64,000 nt of DNA. Source: Imbroritus primus. GTDB lineage: Bacteria > Pseudomonadota > Gammaproteobacteria > Burkholderiales > Burkholderiaceae. Of the stretch, positions 9,958 to 18,958 are shown piece after piece. The notes beneath the pieces were generated by a model. The model did no database searches. It worked only from the letters and a program-made list of their open reading frames with translations, and was not told the origin of the DNA. Numbering within the stretch: position 1 is the stretch's first letter; each line of letters begins with the position of its first letter. The stretch spans positions 98,634 through 162,633 of the forward strand of contig AKCV02000022.1 in NCBI GenBank assembly GCA_000272025.2. The letters run 5' to 3'. A program made the translations under genes and the position numbers.

Positions 9958-10815
9958 GTGACCGCCGCCACGCCTTCGCTGATCTCCATCGTCATTCCGA
10001 CCTACAACCGCCCGGTGGCGCTGGATCGCGTCCTGGCGGCGTGTGCGGAACAGACCGACCGCCGCTTCGAGATCGTGATCGCCGACGACGGCTCGACCGC
10101 CGAGACCAGCGCATTGATCGACGACTGGCGCAGCCGCTGCCCGGTGCCGCTCGCGCACATCTGGCAACCTGACGACGGCTTTCGCGCCGCGCAGGCACGC
10201 AACAAGGCAACGGCGGAGGCAAGCGGCGACTACGTGGTCTTTCTCGATGGTGACTGCGTCCCGCAGCGTAACTTCGTGGCCCGTCACCGTGCCCTCGCCC
10301 GGCCTGGCTGCATCGTCACCGGAAGCCGCATCCTGCTCGATGAATCGCTCACCCGGCAGGTCGAAGCCGAACACCGCGACATTCACCGCGAGCCGTTCGG
10401 TTTCTGGCTGCGCCAGCAGTTCGGCGGGCACGTCAACAAATGCCTGCCGCTGCTCGGCCTGCCGGCCGGCCTGCCCGGACGGTACATGACGCGCTTCACC
10501 TGGAAGAGCATCAAGTCATGCAACCTCGCGGTGTGGAAAAGCGATCTGGAACGCGTGGACGGCTTCGACAATACCTTCACTGGCTGGGGTCATGAGGATG
10601 CCGATCTGGTGGCGCGCCTGCACAACGCCGGCGTGGCGCGCGTGCGCGGCTTCTTCGCCACCGAGGTGTTTCACCTGTGGCACCGCGAAAACCCGCGCGG
10701 GCGCGAAAGTATCAACCATGCTCGCGTGGTGGCACGGCTGGCATCCGGGCAGATCCGTGCGGACGCCGGCATCGAGGCATGCCGGAGCGATCCCGACACT
10801 GTGGTACGCCGCTAG
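9958..10815 (+). CDS. Family 2 glycosyltransferase with galactosyltransferase-type C-terminal domain
   Basis: A 285-residue GT-A fold enzyme. The N-terminal nucleotide-sugar domain begins [20 protein letters not shown], with DDGS ([11 protein letters not shown]) and the DXD-like FLDGDCVPQ. The C-terminal part [18 protein letters not shown] matches the Glyco_transf_7C signature, with its WGxED. It probably adds a sugar to lipopolysaccharide core or another surface glycan, in keeping with the divergent msbA 190 bases away. The GTG at 9958 directly before the GT domain is the likely start, though its ribosome site is poor. It converges on dnaE, with 27 bases between. Confidence 0.85.
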   Translation: MTAATPSLISIVIPTYNRPVALDRVLAACAEQTDRRFEIVIADDGSTAETSALIDDWRSRCPVPLAHIWQPDDGFRAAQARNKATAEASGDYVVFLDGDCVPQRNFVARHRALARPGCIVTGSRILLDESLTRQVEAEHRDIHREPFGFWLRQQFGGHVNKCLPLLGLPAGLPGRYMTRFTWKSIKSCNLAVWKSDLERVDGFDNTFTGWGHEDADLVARLHNAGVARVRGFFATEVFHLWHRENPRGRESINHARVVARLASGQIRADAGIEACRSDPDTVVRR

Positions 10816-10842
10816 GCGGCGCTCCACCAATCTCAGCCGGCA

Positions 10843-13800
10843 TCAACCGTACAGCGTCTCCACCGCATCGCCCGACAGCGCCGAACGTAGCGCCAGCAAG
10901 GCATCGTCGCTTGGCAGGATGCGCCACGCGTCGCCCAGCACGGTTTCACAGCGCGCCTGGCCGTTGCTGTATTCGATATGGATTGGCAGGCCGGTGGGGC
11001 CATCATCGCTGCGCGGCGCGACATGCGGCTTCAGCAGTTCGCGCAAGGCCTTGGGATCGGAGTTGCCGTTCATGCGTAACGCCACCCCGCGTGCGAAACG
11101 GCTGCGAGCCAGCGTCAGGTCCATGATCGACTCCACCGTGAAACGCACGCCACCGGTAAAGCTGTCGAAGCGTGCATTGCCCTGGGCAATCAGCAGTTCA
11201 TCTTCGCGCAGCATGGCGCGGTGCGCTTCATACAGTTCATTGAAGACTGTCATCTCGATCTGCGCCGTGCCGTCATCGAGCAGCACGATCAGCATCTTGC
11301 CGCGTTGCGTCATCTGCGTACGCAGCCCGGTGATCACGCCAGCCACGAGCTTGTTGCGCACATCGCGGCTGCCGTAGCCCCCGCCTCCCCCGCCCTGGCT
11401 GGTCACCTCCTTGGTGAGCGCGGCCAGCGTGGTGCGGGCAAAGCGGCGCACTTCGCTACTGTAGGCGTCGAACAGGTGACCGGAGAAATAGAAGCCGAGC
11501 GCCTGCTTTTCTTCCTGCAGCATGCGCTTGGGCGACCACGCCGGCTCATCAACCAGTTCCGGCCGATGGCCGGAAGCCTCGGCATCGCCCATCAGGTCGA
11601 ATAGCGAAACCTGGTTGGCCGATTCCGCCTTCTGGTCGGCAGCTTCCATGGCACGCGGCACCGAGGCCAGCAGCTGCGCACGGTTGGGATGCAACGTATC
11701 GAACGCGCCAGCACGGATCAGGGCCTCGACCGTGCGTCGATTGACCACGCGCCGGTCGATGCGCTCGCAGAAATCGAACAGGTCGGTGAATGGCCGCTCG
11801 GCGCGCGCGCGCAGGATTTCCTCGATGGCGCCCTGGCCCGAGCCCTTGACCGCGCCCAGGCCGTAGCGGATGGTCCGCTCGTCGGCCGGGGCAAAGCGGT
11901 AGTCGCTCTGGTTGATGTCGGGCGGCAGCATCGCCAGCTTGTTCTCGGCCGACACGCTGTCCTCGTAGAGGATCTTGACCTTGTCGGTATCGTCCATGGC
12001 GAGCGACAAGTTGGCCGCCATGAATGCGGCAGGATGGTGCGCCTTGAGGTACGCCGTGTAGTACGCCAGCAGCGCATAGGCAGCCGCGTGCGACTTGTTG
12101 AAGCCATAACCGGCGAACTTCTCCATCAGGTCGAAGATCTCATCGGCCTTCTCCGCGCTCAGGCCATTCTTGGCCGCACCGGCGCGGAACAGTTCGCGAT
12201 GCTGCGCCATCTCTTCCGGCTTCTTTTTGCCCATGGCGCGGCGCAGCAGGTCGGCGCCGCCCAGCGAGTAGCCGCCGATGATCTGCGCCATCTGCATCAC
12301 CTGCTCCTGGTAGACCATGATGCCGTAGGTCTCTTTCAGGATCGGCTCGACGCGCGGATCGGGGTATTCCACCTGTTCGCGGCCATGCTTGCGCGCGCAG
12401 AAACTCGGGATCAGGTCCATCGGGCCGGGACGGTACAGCGCCACCAGCGCGATGATGTCCTCGAAGCGGTCAGGCAACGCGTCTTTAAGCATGCCCTGCA
12501 TGCCGCGGCTTTCCAGCTGGAACACGGCCACTGTATTGGCGCTCTTGAGGATCGAGAAGGCTGCGGGATCGTCTAGCGGGATCTGGCTGCAATTCCAGCC
12601 TTCCTTCGATGGATCAAGCTGCCGGATGTAGCGCTCGGCCCAGTCGAGGATGGTCAGCGTGGTCAGGCCCAAGAAGTCGAACTTCACCAGGCCGACGGCC
12701 TCCACGTCATCCTTGTCATACTGGCTCACCACGCCGCTGGAGCCATCGTTCTGCCCGCCCTGCGTGTACAGCGGGCAGAAGTCGGTGAGCTTGCCGGGGG
12801 CGATCAGCACGCCGCCCGCATGCATGCCCACGTTGCGGGTCATGCCCTCCACGCGCTGTGCCAGTTCGAGCAGCTGGCGCACCTCGTCTTCATTCTTTTC
12901 GCGCTCGGCCAGTAGCGGCTCTTCCTTCTTGGCCTCTTCCAGCGTCACCAGCTTGCCTGGTTTGAACGGAATGAGCTTGGCCACACCGTCGACAAAGCCA
13001 TACCCAAGATCGAGCACGCGTCCCACGTCGCGCACCGCGGCCTTGGCGGCCATGGTGCCGAAGGTGGCAATCTGCGAGACGGCATCGGTGCCGTACTTCT
13101 CCTTCACATACTGGATCACGCGATCGCGCCCGGCCTGGCAGAAGTCGATGTCGAAGTCGGGCATCGAGACGCGGTCCGGATTCAGGAAGCGCTCGAACAG
13201 CAGGTTGTACTTGAGCGGATCGAGGTCCGTGATGCCGAGCGCATAGGCCACCAGCGATCCAGCGCCCGAGCCCCGGCCCGGCCCCACCGGCACGCCGTTG
13301 TTCTTGGCCCAGTTGATAAAGTCCGCCACGATCAGGAAGTAGCCAGGAAAACCCATCTTGATGATGGTCCCGGTCTCGAATTCCAGCCGTGCATAGTATT
13401 CGGGCCGCTTCTGCTCGCGCACCGCCTCGTCCGGGAACAGCACCGCCATACGCTTTTCCAGACCTTCCTTGGCCATCAGCACCAGGTAGTCGTCGAGCGA
13501 CAGGCCATCGGGCGTCGGGAACAGCGGCAGCTTGGGCTTGCCCAGTTCCAGCGTGAGATTGCAGCGGCGCGCGATCTCTACGGCGTTTTCCAGCGCCGAG
13601 GGCAGATCGGCGAACAGCGCCACCATCTCGTCCTGTGTCTTGAAGTACTGGTCCGTGGTGAAGCGCCGCACGCGGCGCGGATTGGCCAGCAACTCGCCTT
13701 CGGAGATGCACACGCGCGCCTCGTGCGCTGTGTAGTCATCCGGCGTCATGAACTGGATCGGATGCGTGGCGACTACCGGCAATCGCAGCGAGGCCGCCAG

Positions 13801-14382
13801 CTGCACGGCCTGCTGAATGTAGGCCTCGGTCCCGGCGTGCCCGGCACGCTGCAATTCAATGTAGTAGCGATCGGGGAACACGCGCGCCCAGTGGCGCGCC
13901 AGCCGCTCGGCGCCGGCCGGGTTGCCATTGGCGAGCGCCATGCCGACATCGCCGAGCAGCGCGCCCGACAGGGCGATCAGTTCATGCGACAGCGGATTGC
14001 CGTCGCTGCCCGGTTCCTCGAACCACTGTGGCATCACTTCGGCGCGGCCGCGATACTGGTTGTTCAGCCAGGCGCGCGCCAGCAGGTCGCACAGGTTCAG
14101 GTAACCCTGCTTGCCCTGCACCAGCAGCAGCATCCGGCCAGTCTTGTCGCGATCTTCAGAATTGGTCAGCCAGACTTCCGCACCGACGAGCGGTTTGACA
14201 CCTTTGCCGCGCGCTTCCTTGTAGAAACGCACGAGGCCGAAGGCATTGGCAAGGTCGGTCAGGGCCAGCGCTCCCATGCCATCGGCCGCGGCTGCGGCAA
14301 TGGCATCGTCGAGGCGGACGATGCCGTCGACGATGGAATATTCGGAGTGCAGGCGGAGGTGTACGAAGCGCGGCTGGGTCAT
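10843..14382 (-). CDS. dnaE: DNA polymerase III alpha subunit
   Basis: A 1179-residue replicative polymerase, a full-length member of the DnaE family. The N-terminal PHP domain begins FVHLRLHSEYSIVDG. The polymerase core has GPGRGSGAGSLVAYALGITDLDP and the catalytic aspartates in VSMPDFDIDFC. The C-terminal region contains a helix-hairpin-helix and an OB-fold (around KLVAGVITGLRTQMTQRGKMLIVLLDDG). A small Gly-rich run (SQGGGGGGYGSRD) precedes the OB fold. The start at 14382 (MTQPRFVHLRL) fits the family; an ATG 16 codons upstream is less likely. It is a single gene, convergent with the glycosyltransferase. Confidence 0.97.
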   Translation of the reverse strand: MTQPRFVHLRLHSEYSIVDGIVRLDDAIAAAAADGMGALALTDLANAFGLVRFYKEARGKGVKPLVGAEVWLTNSEDRDKTGRMLLLVQGKQGYLNLCDLLARAWLNNQYRGRAEVMPQWFEEPGSDGNPLSHELIALSGALLGDVGMALANGNPAGAERLARHWARVFPDRYYIELQRAGHAGTEAYIQQAVQLAASLRLPVVATHPIQFMTPDDYTAHEARVCISEGELLANPRRVRRFTTDQYFKTQDEMVALFADLPSALENAVEIARRCNLTLELGKPKLPLFPTPDGLSLDDYLVLMAKEGLEKRMAVLFPDEAVREQKRPEYYARLEFETGTIIKMGFPGYFLIVADFINWAKNNGVPVGPGRGSGAGSLVAYALGITDLDPLKYNLLFERFLNPDRVSMPDFDIDFCQAGRDRVIQYVKEKYGTDAVSQIATFGTMAAKAAVRDVGRVLDLGYGFVDGVAKLIPFKPGKLVTLEEAKKEEPLLAEREKNEDEVRQLLELAQRVEGMTRNVGMHAGGVLIAPGKLTDFCPLYTQGGQNDGSSGVVSQYDKDDVEAVGLVKFDFLGLTTLTILDWAERYIRQLDPSKEGWNCSQIPLDDPAAFSILKSANTVAVFQLESRGMQGMLKDALPDRFEDIIALVALYRPGPMDLIPSFCARKHGREQVEYPDPRVEPILKETYGIMVYQEQVMQMAQIIGGYSLGGADLLRRAMGKKKPEEMAQHRELFRAGAAKNGLSAEKADEIFDLMEKFAGYGFNKSHAAAYALLAYYTAYLKAHHPAAFMAANLSLAMDDTDKVKILYEDSVSAENKLAMLPPDINQSDYRFAPADERTIRYGLGAVKGSGQGAIEEILRARAERPFTDLFDFCERIDRRVVNRRTVEALIRAGAFDTLHPNRAQLLASVPRAMEAADQKAESANQVSLFDLMGDAEASGHRPELVDEPAWSPKRMLQEEKQALGFYFSGHLFDAYSSEVRRFARTTLAALTKEVTSQGGGGGGYGSRDVRNKLVAGVITGLRTQMTQRGKMLIVLLDDGTAQIEMTVFNELYEAHRAMLREDELLIAQGNARFDSFTGGVRFTVESIMDLTLARSRFARGVALRMNGNSDPKALRELLKPHVAPRSDDGPTGLPIHIEYSNGQARCETVLGDAWRILPSDDALLALRSALSGDAVETLYG

Positions 14383-14499
14383 GCCGCTATTGTACCGGGT
14401 AGCGTACCCGGATTCTCCCCCGGAACGCATCCCGGCGGATCCCGGCCGCGCAGCCGGAGAAAAGCCGGCCAGGCATCACGCCCGGCGCGGCCCGGTGCG

Positions 14500-14610
14500 T
14501 CAGATCTTGGTCACGAACGAGCGCGCGTGATACAGCGCGCACAGGCTCAATGCGGTGATGACAACGATGGCGATGACATCGGCGCCAGGGTAACCCCAGA
14601 AATCGGACAT
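14500..14610 (-). CDS. 36-residue single-pass membrane peptide
   Basis: A small gene encoding a 36-residue peptide, MSDFWGYPGADVIAIVVITA then a second hydrophobic half ending ARSFVTKI. One membrane helix (about residues 11-28) is followed by a basic tail. Support for translation is a clean ribosome site (AGGAG, 7 bases before ATG) and its position 30 bases after the 91-residue gene in the same direction. I do not recognise the family. Likely roles are a small accessory subunit of the transporter two genes upstream or a regulator of it. Its existence is inferred from start signals and position rather than homology. Confidence 0.6.
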   Translation of the reverse strand: MSDFWGYPGADVIAIVVITALSLCALYHARSFVTKI

Positions 14611-14640
14611 GGCAGTCTCCTGTAGAAGAACAAATGAAGG

Positions 14641-14916
14641 TCAGAGCAGGCCAGTATCGGCCATGCGGCGGCGGCCGAAATCGCTGACCCGGAAGCGGAA
14701 GTGCATCTTGTCGTCCGCGGCATCGAATTTCTCCTCGATGCTGGTGAGCAAGCCGCCCGAGTACAAGTCGGTGAGCGTCACGCGCACCGTGCCGACCCAG
14801 TACGGGCCGACCTTGTCATAGGCACGGCACACCGCCTCGGCGATTTCGCTGTCCCACATGCCATCGGTCCGGGCGATCTGCTGCAGGATGAACCCCTTGA
14901 TATGCATCTTGGCCAT
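14641..14916 (-). CDS. 91-residue winged-helix-like protein of the transporter operon
   Basis: A small soluble protein. The pattern is IKGFILQQIARTDGMWDSEIAEAV, then a helix with WVGTVRVTLTDLYSGGLLTS, then a beta wing (KMHFRFRVSDFGRRRM). This is typical of a winged helix-turn-helix similar to PadR or MarR minimal domains. It starts 23 bases after the transporter stop, with AAGGAAACAACC before the ATG. It may be a DNA-binding regulator or a protein-binding adaptor for the transporter. No close family was recognised, and the fold call is from the pattern of hydrophobic and basic residues only. Confidence 0.7.
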   Translation of the reverse strand: MAKMHIKGFILQQIARTDGMWDSEIAEAVCRAYDKVGPYWVGTVRVTLTDLYSGGLLTSIEEKFDAADDKMHFRFRVSDFGRRRMADTGLL

Positions 14917-14939
14917 GGTTGTTTCCTTGTTCGTCGGGT

Positions 14940-15983
14940 TCAGAGGGCACGTACCACTTCCAGCACATCGCTGCGCTCGGTGTACATGAGAAAAGCGCCG
15001 GATACCACCAGCGCCAGGCCCACCACGAAATTCCATGCCGGGAACTGCAGCGTAAAGGCCGACAGGAACACCACGGCGAACGCGCCATACAGCGCCGCGA
15101 TGGCCTGGCCGCGGCCCACGCCGATCAGCGGGAACGATTTGTACCAGGACACATAGCAGAAACCGAAGCTGATACCGGCCAGCGTGAGCCACGTCAGCGC
15201 CTTCAGGTTGAAGGTGTCGAGCACCATGTGCACCACGTCGATGTCGCCGAACAGCGCCAGCGCCGGTACTACGAGGCAGGTCCAGTAGATGGTCTCGGCG
15301 GTGAAACGCACGGTGATGCCGCAATCGGGATCGGTCACATCCAGCGCACGGCCGGCGAGCGCGCCCTCCACGCCCCAACCCAGTGCCGCCATGGCGCCAC
15401 CCAGATAGCCGAGCCAGGCGCTCTTGGCGCCCGAGGCGGCCGACAGCTCGCCGAGAATGCCTGGCGCGTAGATGGCAATGCCACCGCTGACGATCACCAG
15501 GATGCCAAGCGCGGCACGCATGGTGATTTTTTCGTTGTACCAGACGCGGGCAATGGACGCGCCGACGATCGGGTACAGCAACCCGGCAATCGCGGCAAAC
15601 ACCGCGCCGACGTAGCCCATGGCCAGGAACGAACCGAAGATCGCCATCGGGCCGCCAAAGATGGCTGCGGCGAAATACCATTTGGAAATGCGGCGCACCC
15701 GCGAGAAGGTCCGCCCGAAGTCCGCCAGCTTGCCCAGCACCAGCAGCCAGACAAAGAGGAAGAACAGCACCGCCATGGCGTTGAATGTGGTGATCACGGC
15801 CGCCGCGGTCAGGAACTGGCGCGGATTGGCCATGTCCATCGTCGCGAACGGCGCTTCCTTCCACACCGCTGCACCTGGCACATACCACGCGCCCCACAAC
15901 ACGGCGCACCAGAGCGCCCAGATAAAGCCCCAGCGGATACTGCGGGCCCGGAACATCGCCTTCCCTTGCTGATTGTTCGTCAT
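14940..15983 (-). CDS. DMT/EamA-superfamily transporter
   Basis: A 347-residue inner-membrane protein with about ten hydrophobic segments arranged as two repeated halves, the drug/metabolite transporter plan. The first helix (RWGFIWALWCAVLWGAWYV) and the GxxxxG-rich segments (GYVGAVFAAIAGLLYPIVG; GRGQAIAALYGAFAVVFLSA) fit EamA-type permeases. The start is the ATG at 15983, with AGGAGG 5 bases upstream. It leads a three-gene operon with the winged-helix-like protein and the 36-residue peptide. The promoter region carries a good sigma-70 promoter and two NarL-like sites, and a NarL-family two-component system lies directly upstream. The substrate is unknown. Amines or a one-carbon compound are possible given the neighbourhood, but that is speculation. 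Confidence 0.85.
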   Translation of the reverse strand: MTNNQQGKAMFRARSIRWGFIWALWCAVLWGAWYVPGAAVWKEAPFATMDMANPRQFLTAAAVITTFNAMAVLFFLFVWLLVLGKLADFGRTFSRVRRISKWYFAAAIFGGPMAIFGSFLAMGYVGAVFAAIAGLLYPIVGASIARVWYNEKITMRAALGILVIVSGGIAIYAPGILGELSAASGAKSAWLGYLGGAMAALGWGVEGALAGRALDVTDPDCGITVRFTAETIYWTCLVVPALALFGDIDVVHMVLDTFNLKALTWLTLAGISFGFCYVSWYKSFPLIGVGRGQAIAALYGAFAVVFLSAFTLQFPAWNFVVGLALVVSGAFLMYTERSDVLEVVRAL

Positions 15984-16070
15984 GAATCCTCCTGTGGTCG
16001 GCGGCGGTGTGCCGCCTGTCTCCTGTCGTTGTCCTGTCCGTGCACGGAGGTGTGCGGACAAGTGGAGACG

Positions 16071-16099
16071 ATTATTGGAGGACTTCGGAGGCCGGACAA
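16071..16099 (-). promoter_or_regulatory. Sigma-70 promoter of the transporter operon
   Basis: On the minus strand TTGTCC (16099-16094), a 17-base spacer, then AATAAT (16076-16071): 4/6 and 5/6 matches to consensus with ideal spacing. Predicted transcription start is near 16064, giving an 80-base leader. Confidence 0.55.
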
Positions 16100-16115
16100 T
16101 AATCCAGAATGGACA

Positions 16116-16131
16116 TACCTACAAAGTGGTA
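16116..16131. promoter_or_regulatory. NarL-like 7-2-7 inverted repeat, proximal site
   Basis: TACCTAC-AA-AGTGGTA matches the TACC...GGTA heptamer pair used by NarL/NreC-type regulators. Its centre is about 59.5 bases upstream of the predicted transcription start, a class I activator position. Confidence 0.45.
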
Positions 16132-16146
16132 GTCGGTTGCATGTTT

Positions 16147-16163
16147 TACCGGCAAAAGCGGTA
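16147..16163. promoter_or_regulatory. NarL-like inverted repeat, distal site
   Basis: TACCGGCAAAAGCGGTA has perfect TACCG/CGGTA arms with a 7-base centre. It is centred about 31.5 bases (three helical turns) from the proximal site and about 91 bases upstream of the predicted start. Confidence 0.4.
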
Positions 16164-16265
16164 GGCTGCCACCAATGAAAAAGCCACCGCGCCTGCACGT
16201 TGCAGACGGGGTGGCCAACATTCCACGCGAGACGTTACGGGCGGCAGACTTGCCGGCAAGACTGG

Positions 16266-16913
16266 TCAGTGGCGGGACTTGTCCCGCTCATGACGCCAGA
16301 CGACCGCTTCCAGCCGGGAATGCAGGTTCAGCTTGTGCAGCACATGCTTCACATGCACCTTGACCGTACCGACGCTGATGCCGAGCTGCCGCGCAATGGT
16401 CTTGTTGCACATGCCTTCGCCCAGGAAGTCGAGCACCTCGGCCTCGCGCGCCGTCAGGTCGGCCTGCGCGGCTGGCATGCGCTGGTTGGTGGCAAGCGCA
16501 TTGATGAGGCTGCCAGTCACCGACTCGCTCAGCACCGAAGCGCCGTTGGCGGCCTTCTTCAGGTGTTCGCAGAGGTCCTCGGGTTCCATGTCCTTCAGCA
16601 GGTAGCCATGCGCCCCGGCGCGCAGCGCCATCATCACGTCGCGCTCGTTGTCGGAGACGGTGAGCATGATGTAGCGGGCATCGACCTGGCGTTCGCGCAG
16701 CAGGCCGAGCGTCTCGATCCCGCTCATGCCCGGCATGTTGAGATCGACCAGGATCACGTCCGGGTGCAGTTCCTCGGCCAGCTCCACACCCTCCTGGCCG
16801 GAAGCCGCCTCACCCACCACACGAAAACTGTCGTCCATCGCGATCAGCTGTGCCAGGCCCTTGCGGAACAGCGCGTGATCGTCAATGAGCAGCACGGTAT
16901 TGCACGTCGCCAT
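16266..16913 (-). CDS. NarL/LuxR-family response regulator
   Basis: A 215-residue two-component regulator. The receiver domain has the acidic pair in LLIDDHALF, the phospho-acceptor Asp in VILVDLNMPGMSG, the conserved Thr/Ser (MLTVSDN) and Lys (YLLKDMEPEDL). The C-terminal LuxR-type helix-turn-helix is LTAREAEVLDFLGEGMCNKT, continuing ARQLGISVGTVKVHV. The ATG at 16913 begins MATCNTVLLIDD. An upstream extension lacks a ribosome site. Its kinase gene is 256 bases upstream on the same strand, and the transporter operon downstream carries matching inverted repeats. It is therefore the probable activator of that operon. Confidence 0.93.
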   Translation of the reverse strand: MATCNTVLLIDDHALFRKGLAQLIAMDDSFRVVGEAASGQEGVELAEELHPDVILVDLNMPGMSGIETLGLLRERQVDARYIMLTVSDNERDVMMALRAGAHGYLLKDMEPEDLCEHLKKAANGASVLSESVTGSLINALATNQRMPAAQADLTAREAEVLDFLGEGMCNKTIARQLGISVGTVKVHVKHVLHKLNLHSRLEAVVWRHERDKSRH

Positions 16914-17169
16914 TGCTGTCTGTCTCCATCTCGTTATCGTCGAACGCCAGCCATCTTCACGGGCCGGCGGTTCTGCCAGTGCCGTTACCAACACCAGTAC
17001 GGCAATGCCTTTGCAGGGGTTTCCCAACAACTGCTCTTTCGCTCCACATCCTACACCCGGCAAGTGCCGTTTGGCTGTGGGCAATAACCATGAGTCGCAT
17101 GCCTGTGCGACGCATCTGTCACCCGGCCCAGGCGGATGGCCAGCGCCCGGCTGTGACGCATCGATTGCC

Positions 17170-18858
17170 CTACGCGAATGGCGTGCCGGGACGGAAACGC
17201 ACCAGCACCTGGCATCCGCCCTCGGGCCGGTTCATGATCGACAATGCGCCGCCCAGGCTCAGCGCCCGCTCGCGCATGATGCTGGTGCCATGGCGGTTAT
17301 GCGCGTCTGCTGCCGGGTCGATGCCAAGGCCGTCATCCTCCACGGAAATGACGATCTCGCCGCCCGTATCCGGCGCCAGCTTCACGGTCGCCTGCGTGGC
17401 ACGGGCATGGCGCACGATATTCGACAGCGCTTCACGCACGATCTGGACGACATGAAACTCTTCATTGGCACTCAACTGGCAACCCTTTAGGCGGTTGTCC
17501 AGCAGCATTACCACGCTGCTGCGCGCGCCATATTCTTCCAGCGCCTCATCCAGCGCCACAGTGAGCCCACCGACATTGATCTGCGCGCGGAACGTGGTAA
17601 TCAGTTCGCGCAGCTTGCGATACGCGCCGTTCAGGCCGTCGCGCAACTCCTCAGCCGCGCCGGCTACCGCCTCGCGCTCGCTGCCGCGTTCCAGCATAGC
17701 CTGCAGGCGGCTGACCTGGATCTTGCTGAACGACAGCGATTGCGCCAGCGAATCGTGCAGCTCCCGCGCCATGGCCGTGCGCTCTTCGATCAACGCCACG
17801 CGCCGCCCTTCGCGCGTACGCTGGGCATGCCCGATGGCGACGGCCAGATGGCGCGCCGCCAGCCCTGCCAGGCGCGCGTGGTGTTCCGGGTGTTCGGGCA
17901 GCAGATCGCAGACCAGAAACAGATGGCCAAAGACCTCGCGCCCCTCCACGATGGCCACGGCCACGCCGTAACCGGCAGACACGTCGTCCGCAAGCACTCC
18001 GACAGGCGGCAGTTCGAACGCTTCATAGGGACCGCTCACCACCACGCCGCGCGCATGCTCCAGTTGCGCCCAGCCGAGCGTGCCGGCGTGGAACAGCGCC
18101 GGTACCTGCAGGAACTCGCTGGCTTCGTCACTCAAACAGATGCCACAGGCGCGCACGGGCACTGTGTCGACCAGCGCCTGTGCCACTTCCTCCAGCGCCT
18201 TCTGGCCTGGCATGGGTCCGGAGAGCGCAGCGAGCATGCGCTCCACCAACTGCAGCGAGGCATCTCCGCCAGCATGGACTGGCCCCTCCTCGCTGACCTC
18301 GGGCGCGCTGCCTGTGAGGGCGCGGCGCAAGCGCAAGCCGATCAACAGGCCGCCGGCGGCAACCACGAACAATGCGATCCGCACCATGATGTCGATGCGC
18401 AGATGGCGATCGAGTTCTTCAGCAGTCGCCAGTGCCGCCGCAGCTACCTGTTGCTGTGCGCCCAGCATGTCCTCGCGCACTGTCGCGGGCATCGCCTCGC
18501 GGAATGGCACGTCGGCGAGCAGCGTGCGTGCATCCGCGAGCCACTGGAGGCGTGCAGCATCACCGCCGGCCTGGTCAGCAGGGGAGGCTGAAGAGGGTGA
18601 GGCAGATAATGACGCAGAAGGTATTGTGGAAGGCGCTGAAGACATGGCGGCAAGCAATGCTGCGCGCTGTTGCAGTGCAGTCGCATCGGCAATGAATCGG
18701 ACTGCGTCATGCGTCCACGCCGCAGTCAGCACCGGCTGTGCGAGCAGGGCGAGCGCGGCAAAGAGGGCCACGCCCACGACGATGGCCCAATGGCGCACCC
18801 GCACGCGTTGCCGGGCCAGCAAAAGCAAGTATGATAGCGGGGCGCGTTGGGTAGCCAT
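17170..18858 (-). CDS. NarX-type membrane sensor histidine kinase
   Basis: A 562-residue kinase. The first membrane helix is WAIVVGVALFAALALLAQPV. A periplasmic region of about 130 residues follows, likely helical, with a Ser/Ala/Pro-rich insert (SAPSTIPSASLSASPSSAS). The second helix is IALFVVAAGGLLIGLRL. A GAF-like cytoplasmic domain (CGICLSDEASEFLQ onward) precedes the HisKA_3 dimerisation box (AMARELHDSLAQSLSFSK), whose His is the phosphorylation site. The ATP-binding domain ends with VEDDGLGID and GTSIMRERALSLGG. The start at 18858 has AGGA 9 bases upstream; an ATG at 18909 is also possible. It pairs with the adjacent NarL-type regulator. The signal is unknown. Confidence 0.9.
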   Translation of the reverse strand: MATQRAPLSYLLLLARQRVRVRHWAIVVGVALFAALALLAQPVLTAAWTHDAVRFIADATALQQRAALLAAMSSAPSTIPSASLSASPSSASPADQAGGDAARLQWLADARTLLADVPFREAMPATVREDMLGAQQQVAAAALATAEELDRHLRIDIMVRIALFVVAAGGLLIGLRLRRALTGSAPEVSEEGPVHAGGDASLQLVERMLAALSGPMPGQKALEEVAQALVDTVPVRACGICLSDEASEFLQVPALFHAGTLGWAQLEHARGVVVSGPYEAFELPPVGVLADDVSAGYGVAVAIVEGREVFGHLFLVCDLLPEHPEHHARLAGLAARHLAVAIGHAQRTREGRRVALIEERTAMARELHDSLAQSLSFSKIQVSRLQAMLERGSEREAVAGAAEELRDGLNGAYRKLRELITTFRAQINVGGLTVALDEALEEYGARSSVVMLLDNRLKGCQLSANEEFHVVQIVREALSNIVRHARATQATVKLAPDTGGEIVISVEDDGLGIDPAADAHNRHGTSIMRERALSLGGALSIMNRPEGGCQVLVRFRPGTPFA

Positions 18859-18958
18859 GCCGGAATATCCTGCTGTAGGTTCTGCTGCCGATCCTGATGA
18901 TTCGCGCATTTCAGCCTGGTATCGAGTCTGACGAAAGATCGGACGGATAGGAGACGCA

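Noticed and set aside
16175..16363. 62-codon plus-strand frame beginning MKKPPRLHVADG downstream of the transporter promoter
   Set aside because: It runs antisense into the response regulator gene, lacks a ribosome site and has no hydrophobic or domain signal.
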